A DNA stretch of 7,727 nucleotides, taken from assembly GCA_024403175.1 (NCBI GenBank), contig JAKSSI010000059.1, forward strand, positions 1-7,727, given 5' to 3'. A program made the translations under genes and the position numbers. Positions within the stretch are counted from its first letter, which is position 1; every line of letters starts with the position of its first letter. The notes under the pieces were generated by a model. It worked only from the letters and a program-made list of their open reading frames with translations, ran no database searches and was not told the origin of the DNA. Below, piece after piece: positions 1 through 5,166 of this stretch. This DNA comes from Clostridia bacterium (GTDB taxonomy: Bacteria > Bacillota_A > Clostridia > Peptostreptococcales > Anaerovoracaceae).

Positions 1-1
1 A

Positions 2-193
2 AAGCAGCTTTTAATTGCACTTGGATGGGATGAAGCTAAATTGTACAATGTTGGCGCTAACTGGACTTATGAAGGGGATAATGCACTTGAACTTGTTATC
101 TATCCTGAAAAGGCAACAGATAGCCTAATCTACGCTACTTGGAGAGCTGATTACGTAAATATTGAATTTGAAAAATTGGTACCATTAAAGTAA
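2..193 (+). CDS. 3' end of a probable rhodanese-like domain protein (5' truncated by window edge)
   Basis: An open frame runs in from the left edge and ends at TAA 191-193, giving the last 63 residues. The N-terminus lies outside the window. The visible part begins KQLLIALGWDEAKLYNVGA and is followed by a Trp and an acidic turn. This resembles the last helix and strand of a rhodanese (sulfurtransferase) domain, where a helix ends in 'LGy..vy' and is followed by 'GG..W'. The active-site Cys loop would lie upstream, so activity cannot be judged. About 35 further residues form a tail. The stop shares its last base with the ATG of the next gene (TAATG), so the two are almost certainly co-transcribed and translationally coupled. 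The family call rests on a short stretch of pattern likeness and is tentative; that this is a real coding end is much surer. Confidence 0.6.
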   Translation, partial: KQLLIALGWDEAKLYNVGANWTYEGDNALELVIYPEKATDSLIYATWRADYVNIEFEKLVPLK

Positions 194-789
194 TGAAACG
201 AATTGTTTGCTTGCTACTTGTTTTCATTATGGTGTTGGGATTTTCGGCTTGCGGAAATAACGCTACAAAGGCTGAAGAACCAAAACCAACAGAAGAAAAG
301 GGCGGTTATTCTACATTTGAATACACGCATTATGCATCCGGCGGAACACCGGAAACTTATGATGCAGTTATTTTGTTTGAGCAGAGCAATTCTACATTTA
401 CTGCATATCAGGTGGCATATTCATCTTGCACCTGCAGAAATGCTTTAGTAAATTACTATATGGTTTGCTATGTTGAGATTTTAAACACCAAATCTAAGCC
501 TGAACTTGCTGCAATTAGAGACATTACATGCCTTGATAATAAAGGCGTTTGGGGAGATTCAAACCCTAATTACTACATTGCCGAATACACTGAAGACTAT
601 ATGAATGAACACCTTGTAAAGAGCTTTATAGGGGTCAACAAGGATGAAATTGATAAGTTTGAAGGGTATGGTACTTGGATTGAGCCACTTCCTGCAGATG
701 CTTTAAGTGGTGCAACAGTGTCTTCCTCTAACATGCAGTCTATGCTAAAGGGCTTAATGGACTATCATGTAGAAAAATACTATAAATAA
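193..789 (+). CDS. Lipoprotein with C-terminal FMN-binding / ApbE flavinylation motif
   Basis: This is a 198-residue exported lipoprotein. Residues 1-20 form a lipoprotein signal: KR, a hydrophobic stretch, then FSAC with the lipidated Cys at 20. A polar Glu/Pro/Lys linker follows. Near the C-terminus, DALSGAT (169-175) fits the Dxx(s/t)gAT motif at which ApbE transferases attach FMN to a Thr in FMN_bind/RnfG/NqrC-type domains; Thr175 would be the acceptor. The middle region is divergent and holds four cysteines (79, 81, 92, 113), including CTC at 79-81. Inferred role: an extracytosolic flavin electron carrier anchored to the membrane. No ApbE gene is visible here. ATG 193 overlaps the stop of the upstream gene by one base and has no clear SD of its own, which suggests translational coupling. 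A terminator follows. The lipoprotein call is firm, the flavinylation call good, and the electron-transfer role inferred. Confidence 0.85.
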   Translation: MKRIVCLLLVFIMVLGFSACGNNATKAEEPKPTEEKGGYSTFEYTHYASGGTPETYDAVILFEQSNSTFTAYQVAYSSCTCRNALVNYYMVCYVEILNTKSKPELAAIRDITCLDNKGVWGDSNPNYYIAEYTEDYMNEHLVKSFIGVNKDEIDKFEGYGTWIEPLPADALSGATVSSSNMQSMLKGLMDYHVEKYYK

Positions 790-811
790 CTATATATTTT
801 GGTACATTTGT

Positions 812-844
812 ATCCCCCCCGGCGGCTTGTTGGGGGGATTTTTA
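812..844 (+). terminator. Rho-independent terminator after the FMN lipoprotein gene
   Basis: ATCCCCCC (812-819) pairs with GGGGGGAT (832-839) as a perfect 8-bp stem around a 12-base loop. It is followed directly by a T run (839-843). It sits 23 bases after the stop of the lipoprotein gene and separates that unit from cbiM. Confidence 0.88.
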
Positions 845-855
845 TTGCCTATAAT
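827..855 (+). promoter_or_regulatory. Candidate sigma-A promoter for the cbiM operon
   Basis: TTGTTG (827-832), a 17-base spacer and a perfect TATAAT (850-855) stand upstream of cbiM. This predicts a start near 862 and a leader of about 44 bases. The -35 box lies in the loop and first 3'-arm base of the preceding terminator hairpin. The -10 is consensus but the -35 matches only three of six positions. The leader is too short for a cobalamin or NiCo riboswitch. Confidence 0.6.
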
Positions 856-905
856 TTAGTTAATTTGTGGTGAATTGAAGAGTTATAGTTCAAGGAGATT
901 AACTT

Positions 906-1961
906 ATGCATATGGCAGATGCGTTGCTTGCTCCAACAGTAGCAGCAACAATGTACGTAGCTTCCGGTGTGGCAGCTGGCGTATCCGTTAACAAAATTAA
1001 GAAAAACGACGAGGATCTTCAGAAGATTCCTACAATGGCTGTAAGTGCTGCTTTAGTATTTGCAGGTCAGATGATTAACTACACAATTCCAGGAACAGGT
1101 TCTTCCGGACACCTTTGCGGAGGTATGATGCTTTCCGCACTGCTTGGTCCTCAAGCAGGTTTCCTTTCAATGATAGTAATTTTGGCAATACAATGTTTGT
1201 TCTTTGCAGACGGGGGATTGATGGCCTTAGGGGCTAACTGCTGGAACATGGCATTTTACGGTTGCTTTGTTGGCTACTACTTAATTTGGAAGCCAATAAT
1301 GAATAGCAAGCTTTTCTCCAATATGGAAGTAAAGGCTGCTACAAGACTTAAGATTATAATTGCATCAATTGTGGGTTGTATTATAACTCTACAGCTTGGA
1401 GCTTTCTCTGTAGTTATCGAAACAAGTCTTTCCGGAATTACAGAACTTCCATTTGGTGCATTTATGGCTCTTATGCAGCCAATTCACCTTGCAATCGGAT
1501 TAATCGAAGGCGTTATTACAGCAGCAGTTGTTTGCTTTATTTATGAATCTAGACCATCTCTTGTACAGTGTGCAGACGTAAATAAGAGCGGCTATGGAAA
1601 GTTCTCCTTAAAGACAACTCTTGTTATTGTAGCTGTAGTGGTTGCAATCGTAGGTGGCGGACTTTCTCATCTTGCAAGTGGCAACCCAGATGGACTTGAA
1701 TGGTCTCTCTTCGGTAATGCAGAAGCAGGTTACTCTGAAAATATGGGGCTTGATGAAGAAGACTTTGGTGTATCTAGCAGTGTTGCAGACGCTGCAGCAT
1801 CTGTTCAGGATAAGACAGCTTTCCTTCCAGACTATGCATTTGCTAATAGCGACAGTGCTGCAGGCACAACAGTTTCCGGACTTGTTGGTTCTGCGCTCGT
1901 AGCTCTTGTAGCATTTGCAGTTTGCAAGGCTGGCGGATTTTTCAAGAAAAAGAATGCTTAA
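906..1961 (+). CDS. cbiM: ECF cobalt/nickel transporter substrate-binding component, CbiM fused to PDGLE (CbiN-like) domain
   Basis: This 351-residue integral membrane protein is the metal-binding S component of a Co2+/Ni2+ ECF importer. Residues 1-215 are CbiM/NikM-like: N-terminal Met-His, Asp5, the SGH segment with His69, FADGG (100-104) and GAN.WNM (109-115). In the family the free N-terminus, His2 and a His in the SGH segment bind the metal. That favours ATG 906 over the in-frame ATG 912, and AAGGAG at 892-897 sits 8 bases from ATG 906. A transmembrane segment near 238-255 leads into SGNPDGLEW (258-266), the PDGLE signature of CbiN-like accessory domains. An extracytoplasmic loop, PDY near 308 and a last membrane helix (322-341) follow, ending in a basic tail. 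The fusion replaces a separate cbiN. The N-terminus MHMADALLAP departs from the usual MHIPDG..SP. Cobalt versus nickel cannot be decided from the sequence. cbiQ and cbiO follow. Confidence 0.93.
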   Translation: MHMADALLAPTVAATMYVASGVAAGVSVNKIKKNDEDLQKIPTMAVSAALVFAGQMINYTIPGTGSSGHLCGGMMLSALLGPQAGFLSMIVILAIQCLFFADGGLMALGANCWNMAFYGCFVGYYLIWKPIMNSKLFSNMEVKAATRLKIIIASIVGCIITLQLGAFSVVIETSLSGITELPFGAFMALMQPIHLAIGLIEGVITAAVVCFIYESRPSLVQCADVNKSGYGKFSLKTTLVIVAVVVAIVGGGLSHLASGNPDGLEWSLFGNAEAGYSENMGLDEEDFGVSSSVADAAASVQDKTAFLPDYAFANSDSAAGTTVSGLVGSALVALVAFAVCKAGGFFKKKNA

Positions 1962-2010
1962 AAAAACTTCAAAATAACAGCAAAAAGAATAAAATTTTTA
2001 AGCAATCAAA

Positions 2011-2034
2011 AGAGCACCCGAATTCGGGTGCTCT
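2011..2034 (+). terminator. Perfect palindromic hairpin between cbiM and cbiQ (attenuator or processing hairpin)
   Basis: AGAGCACCCG (2011-2020) and CGGGTGCTCT (2025-2034) are fully complementary around AATT. The + strand tail is ATTAGCAATTTT, a poor U run, so it is a weak intrinsic terminator in this direction. On the minus strand the tail is TTTTGATTGC. It ends 12 bases before the cbiQ start. It may allow partial read-through, stabilise the upstream cbiM message or tune cbiQ translation. The hairpin is certain; its role is not. Confidence 0.65.
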
Positions 2035-2046
2035 ATTAGCAATTTT

Positions 2047-2859
2047 ATGGAGAAAATTGATAGTGCGGCTTTAGAGCTTAGAGAAATGGATGAACTGGCA
2101 GATTTAGACTCACCAATTCATTCTCTTCATCCTCTTTCAAAGCTGATAGTGACAATTGCATACATATTTATAACCGTTTCATTCGATAAATATCAATTAA
2201 ACGGTCTTGTTGTTATGTGCATATATCCGCTTTTTATGTTTGCTGCATCTGGAATTTCTATAAAATCTTGTTTCTATAAACTCCGAATTGTGCTTCCTTT
2301 GGTTTGTGCAGTAGGACTTTTCAATCCATTTTTCGACAAGATGCCAATGCTTAGGGTCGGCGGAATTATCGTTACAGGCGGCGTAATTTCTATGATTACG
2401 CTTATGCTTAAAGGTGTGTTCTGCCTAATGGCATCTTTTATTTTCGTAGCAACAACTCGCATTGAAGCAATTTGCTGTGCACTAAGAAAACTTCATGTGC
2501 CAAGCATGATAGTTACACTGCTGCTTCTCACGTACAGATATATAGCTCTTATGATAGACGAAGTGTCGGTTATGACAATTGCGTACAAGCTAAGAGCGCC
2601 GGGGCAAAAAGGTATTCATTATAAAGCGTGGGGATCATTTTTAGGCCAGCTTCTTTTAAGGAGTATGGATAGGGCAGAAGAACTGTATTCGAGCATGCTT
2701 CTTCGTGGTTTTAAGGGTGAGTTCTGGTACGCAGACGTAAAGAAGGCTACGACAAGAGATTACGTCTTTACAATCGTTGTTATAGCGCTTCTGTTTGTTC
2801 TTAGATATGTAAATGTTTCTGAGTTTATTGGCAGTTTGGTAATGGGAGGTTTAAGGTGA
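2047..2859 (+). CDS. cbiQ: ECF transporter transmembrane (T) component, CbiQ/EcfT family
   Basis: This 270-residue membrane protein couples the CbiO ATPase to the CbiM substrate-binding protein. Family marks are HPLSKL (28-33) before the first membrane helix, TRIEAICCALRKLHVP near 137-152, and two cytoplasmic coupling-helix motifs: KLRAPG (181-186) and MLLRGFKG (217-224). Arg183 and Arg220 are the expected arginines that contact the ATPase. Several hydrophobic helices precede these motifs and one follows (239-253). ATG 2047 gives the N-terminus MEKIDSAALELREMDELA, which fits clostridial EcfT proteins. No SD precedes it, only ATTAGCAATTTT after a strong hairpin. Met14 (ATG 2086) is an alternative with a slightly better purine-rich leader but would lose part of the family-like N-terminus. 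The last four bases overlap the start of cbiO. Confidence 0.92.
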   Translation: MEKIDSAALELREMDELADLDSPIHSLHPLSKLIVTIAYIFITVSFDKYQLNGLVVMCIYPLFMFAASGISIKSCFYKLRIVLPLVCAVGLFNPFFDKMPMLRVGGIIVTGGVISMITLMLKGVFCLMASFIFVATTRIEAICCALRKLHVPSMIVTLLLLTYRYIALMIDEVSVMTIAYKLRAPGQKGIHYKAWGSFLGQLLLRSMDRAEELYSSMLLRGFKGEFWYADVKKATTRDYVFTIVVIALLFVLRYVNVSEFIGSLVMGGLR

Positions 2860-3572
2860 TTAGATTTGAAAATGTTTCCTTTGAATACGAAGAAGGAAAG
2901 ATTGTCTTAGATAATATTTCCTTTACCATAAATCAGGGTGAATCTGTGGGGCTTATTGGTGCTAACGGTGCCGGAAAATCCACAATGATGAAGGTTCTTT
3001 TGGGCCTGCTTCCATACCAGGGAAAGATTTATGTAGATGATCTTCTTGTAAACAAACAGAACATTGCTGAGATTAGAAAAAAACTTGGTTTTGTGCTTCA
3101 GAATTCCGACAATCAAATGTTTATGCCTACGGTTTTCGAGGACATTATGTTTGCGCCTTTGAATTATGGTATGAGCAGGGAAAAGGCTGAAAAGAAGACC
3201 GATGAAGTTCTTGAAAGACTTGGCCTTATGGATTTAAAGCTTCGCCATAATCATAAGATTTCTGGTGGTGAAAAGCGCATGGCGGCTATTGCTACGGTTC
3301 TAGCTATGGATCCAAGTGCCATTCTTATGGATGAACCTACATCCGCGCTCGACCCGTTCAACAGACGAGTTGTAATAAATTGCATGAATTCTTTAAACAT
3401 GACGAAGATTATTACATCTCATGACTTAGATATGATTTACGACACTTGTAGCCGAGTAATTCTTCTCTCAGGTGGCAAGATTGTGGCAGATGGCAGCGCC
3501 GATGAAATCCTGCGAGATAAGGATTTACTCGAAGCAAATCGAATGGAATTGCCATTGTCGTTTAGCAGATAG
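2856..3572 (+). CDS. cbiO: ECF transporter ATPase, CbiO family
   Basis: This 238-residue ABC ATPase powers the CbiM/CbiQ metal importer on the cytoplasmic side. All motifs are present: Walker A GANGAGKST (35-43), Q-loop LQNSDNQMF (81-89), signature ISGGEKR (135-141), Walker B AILMDEP (155-161), D-loop SALD (163-166) and switch His189 in TSHD. The LQNSDNQMF form of the Q-loop is typical of ECF ATPases of the CbiO/EcfA type. The length is slightly short for the family and a single ATPase gene is present, so a homodimer is expected as in other Co/Ni ECF systems. The start is GTG 2856, overlapping the cbiQ stop (GTGA), with GGGAGG at 2844-2849 six bases upstream. It ends with TAG immediately before the palindromic intergenic element. 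Confidence 0.95.
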   Translation: MIRFENVSFEYEEGKIVLDNISFTINQGESVGLIGANGAGKSTMMKVLLGLLPYQGKIYVDDLLVNKQNIAEIRKKLGFVLQNSDNQMFMPTVFEDIMFAPLNYGMSREKAEKKTDEVLERLGLMDLKLRHNHKISGGEKRMAAIATVLAMDPSAILMDEPTSALDPFNRRVVINCMNSLNMTKIITSHDLDMIYDTCSRVILLSGGKIVADGSADEILRDKDLLEANRMELPLSFSR

Positions 3573-3581
3573 GTAATATTC

Positions 3582-3734
3582 AGACAGAATTATTCCTCTC
3601 AGACTTGACTGCCGAGTCCTGCTGAGACATCTGTTCTTTGGCCTGCTGCGGAGCAAGCGAACTCCTCGCAACGGCCAAATCACAGTGTTCAGCGACGGAC
3701 TCTCTGCAAAAGTCTGATCGAAACAATTCTGTCT
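3582..3734. repeat. Long imperfect hairpin 1
   Basis: Paired blocks occur in strictly nested order: AGACAGAATT (3582-3591) with 3725-3734; CAGACTT (3600-3606) with 3710-3716; GAGTCC (3614-3619) with 3697-3702; GCTGA (3621-3625) with 3689-3693; ACA (3627-3629) with 3686-3688; CTGT (3631-3634) with 3682-3685; and TTTGGCC (3637-3643) with 3673-3679. A smaller TGCGGAG/CTCCTCGCA pairing caps the structure. Seven nested blocks cannot plausibly arise by chance. Confidence 0.85.
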
Positions 3735-3739
3735 TTACA

Positions 3740-3770
3740 TTGACTAAGATGTAAAAATCCCAATTATAAT
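3740..3770 (+). promoter_or_regulatory. Promoter-like boxes inside the palindromic element
   Basis: TTGACT (3740-3745) and a perfect TATAAT (3765-3770) are separated by 19 bases, longer than the preferred 17. If used, it would start an RNA near 3777 that covers most of hairpin 2. The TATAAT also forms part of the basal stem, so its presence could simply reflect the palindrome. Confidence 0.3.
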
Positions 3771-3938
3771 CGATTTACGAGGCGGACTTCGCAAGCGCTT
3801 TTGAACAAGAATCTACATATGTCTTGGAGCTAGCTGCGCTTACCGTTTGTAAGCTATCAGGCAGCGAAGCGACAATATAAATAAGGATTCGCAGTTCAAA
3901 AAAAGCGGGCCGCCGAGAAACGATTATATTGGGATTTT
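3754..3938. repeat. Long imperfect hairpin 2
   Basis: Nested pairings are AAAATCCCAAT (3754-3764) with 3928-3938; ATAATCG (3766-3772) with 3921-3927 after a single bulged T; GGCGG (3781-3785) with 3910-3914; CGC (3796-3798) with GCG (3905-3907), then TTTT against the A run; GAAC (3803-3806) with 3894-3897; GAATC (3809-3813) with 3886-3890; GCTGC (3833-3837) with 3861-3865; and the apical GCTTAC (3838-3843) with GTAAGC (3849-3854). The basal stem is 18 bp with one bulge. Confidence 0.85.
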
Positions 3939-3959
3939 AAAATTCTGTTTTGTTAATTA

Positions 3960-4832
3960 CTACAAATTATAATCTCTTTTAACTGAAGCGATGAAGTTTC
4001 TGGCGTTGACTGCCCAACGTTCGAAAGAATCCATTCCAATCTTGTTTTCAATCATAACGTCGTAAGTTTCTTCAACATAGCGCTTGAATACTTCTTCGTC
4101 GGAAAGACCTTCTTTGTAGGCTTCGTAAACAACATCTTTACAAAATACTGTCTGCGCAAGAGCTGCGGCAAAGTATTCTTCAGGAGCAAGTCTAGTAAGC
4201 TTACCGAAGTGAGGTAAGTATACAGTCTTGCAGAAAAGCTTTCTGCACTTTTTAATTGATGCAACTGCATCTTTGTAGCTCTTGCAAAGTTCTAGGCTGA
4301 TAGGGAACTGGCTATTGAAAAGCACGCCTGTAGATTCGCTAGCAAATAAGATTGAATCTTCTTTGTTGTAGAAGGAAATTGCGCAGTCTGTGTGTCCTTT
4401 TGTTTCTAAAACTTCAAGCTTAGAGCTGCCAAGATCTATAATATCGCCTTCGCCAATTATTTGATCTACATAGAATCCGGATGTGTCGTATTCAGTAGTT
4501 TCAAATCCTTTAAAATAGCGGCTTGCATCTTCTTCCATCTTTCTCATGAAAGCCTTTGCGCCTTCGCTTGTAAATACTTTTGCAGTCTTTGCAGATGCTA
4601 AGACTTTAACGCCAGGGAAGGCTTTTCTTAAATAAGAAACGGAGCCTACGTGGTCGTAATGAGAGTGAGTAAGAAGAATGTATTCGAGAGGCTTATCGCC
4701 GAGTATTTCTTTAACTTGTTTTTCAATGGTAGGGCCTGTAAATGCAAAACCAGTGTCAATAATTGCAGGCTTGTCTTCATTTAAGAAGTTTATGATCCCA
4801 TATCCACCATCAATGATATCTATTACATTCAT
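3960..4832 (-). CDS. MBL-fold metallo-hydrolase
   Basis: This 290-residue cytoplasmic metallo-beta-lactamase-fold hydrolase has no signal peptide. Metal ligands are seen in order: THSHYDHVG (55-63) with His56, His58, Asp60 and His61; His147 in KGHTDC; and His208 in LPHFG. The usual bridging Asp of 'GD' after the fifth strand is replaced by ASESTG (164-169), leaving Glu166 or Ser165 at that place. The first domain (1-210) is the MBL core. A helical C-terminal part (215-290), rich in acidic and aromatic residues, completes the protein. Substrate is unknown: hydrolysis of a thioester, lactone or phosphoester would all fit the fold. ATG at 4832 is preceded on the minus strand by AAGGAAGGG (plus positions 4842-4850), an adequate SD. 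The gene is convergent with cbiO and divergent from the small membrane protein gene, and is probably monocistronic. Confidence 0.9.
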   Translation of the reverse strand: MNVIDIIDGGYGIINFLNEDKPAIIDTGFAFTGPTIEKQVKEILGDKPLEYILLTHSHYDHVGSVSYLRKAFPGVKVLASAKTAKVFTSEGAKAFMRKMEEDASRYFKGFETTEYDTSGFYVDQIIGEGDIIDLGSSKLEVLETKGHTDCAISFYNKEDSILFASESTGVLFNSQFPISLELCKSYKDAVASIKKCRKLFCKTVYLPHFGKLTRLAPEEYFAAALAQTVFCKDVVYEAYKEGLSDEEVFKRYVEETYDVMIENKIGMDSFERWAVNARNFIASVKRDYNL

Positions 4833-4864
4833 TGTATTTTTCCCTTCCTTATAAATATTTAATT

Positions 4865-4893
4865 ATTATAATACTATTCGTTTTAAAACTAAA
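4865..4893 (-). promoter_or_regulatory. Candidate promoter for the MBL-fold hydrolase gene
   Basis: On the minus strand TATAAT (plus 4870-4865) lies 32 bases before the start codon. With a 17-base spacer the -35 would be TTTAGT (plus 4893-4888), only three of six matches. The region is very AT-rich, so chance hexamers are likely. Confidence 0.4.
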
Positions 4894-4911
4894 TATTTAT
4901 TTTGTCTAATA

Positions 4912-4920
4912 TGGTATACT
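4912..4920 (+). promoter_or_regulatory. Candidate extended -10 promoter for the small membrane protein-rsuA-traX operon
   Basis: TGGTATACT (4912-4920) is an extended -10 element, with TG one base before TATACT. No good -35 lies 16-18 bases upstream. Predicted transcription starts near 4926-4928, just before the SD at 4930-4936. This leaves a leader of about 15 bases and makes ATG 4942, not ATG 4924, the start. Confidence 0.5.
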
Positions 4921-4941
4921 AATATGAATGGAGGTGGCACA

Positions 4942-5166
4942 ATGCTTACAAGACTTTTTATAAAAATAGGAGCCTTTTTGGTATTTGTTCTTGCTGCTGT
5001 TGGTATTGAGTATTTTGTAAAAAGGAGAAAGAAAAAGCCTGCAGGTAATATTATTGAAGTTCCATTCGATATAAATGAAGAAGCAAAGGATGCAGAAGAT
5101 TTAAATGAAACTGAAACCTATGCTGAAGCTACCCCTGCAGAAGAGGAAACTCCAAAGACTGAATAA
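4942..5166 (+). CDS. Small membrane-anchored acidic protein
   Basis: This 74-residue protein has one N-terminal membrane helix (about 5-25: FIKIGAFLVFVLAAVGIEYF). KRRKKK (27-32) follows and should face the cytoplasm, then an acidic, low-complexity tail rich in Glu, Thr, Ala and Pro. ATG 4942 is chosen over ATG 4924 because GGAGGTG (4930-4936) sits 5-7 bases before it and inside the longer frame. Its stop shares a base with the rsuA ATG (TAATG), so rsuA is probably translated by coupling to this gene. I recognise no family. A role as a membrane tether or scaffold is only a guess from the architecture. Confidence 0.72.
   Translation: MLTRLFIKIGAFLVFVLAAVGIEYFVKRRKKKPAGNIIEVPFDINEEAKDAEDLNETETYAEATPAEEETPKTE

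Larger units (their letters stand above)
3573..3960. repeat. Composite palindromic intergenic element between convergent genes (MITE-like or structured RNA)
   Basis: The whole gene-free gap is occupied by inverted repeats. The outer edges show an imperfect terminal repeat: GTAATATTCAGACAGAATT at 3573-3591 resembles the reverse complement of 3941-3960 (GTAAT...ACAGAATT). Inside lie two large branched hairpins, 3582-3734 and 3754-3938, joined by a short hairpin, TTACAT (3735-3740) with ATGTAA (3749-3754). No convincing reading frame is present. The interior is richer in GC than the flanking gene ends and is full of GCGAAGC- and GCAAGCG-like motifs. It lies exactly between the cbiO stop and the stop of the opposing MBL gene, so both genes end intact. 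A non-autonomous mobile repeat, a structured RNA or an elaborate two-way terminator would all fit. No known family was recognised. Confidence 0.7.

Noticed and set aside
875..893. TTGAA (875-879) / TTCAA (889-893) inverted repeat beside the cbiM SD
   Set aside because: Five-base arms in AT-rich DNA are expected by chance; there is no further symmetry to support an operator.
856..905. Possible cobalamin or NiCo riboswitch before the metal importer
   Set aside because: The leader after the predicted promoter is only about 44 bases and shows no conserved B12-box or multi-stem NiCo-type core.
3573..3960. Integron attC site or CRISPR array as an explanation of the palindromic gap
   Set aside because: There are no convincing R' and R'' core sites, no integrase, and no regularly spaced direct repeats; the structure is nested inverted repeats.
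4924..4941. Earlier ATG (4924) for the small membrane protein
   Set aside because: The SD GGAGGTG lies inside this extension and is correctly placed for ATG 4942; the predicted transcript begins at or after 4924.
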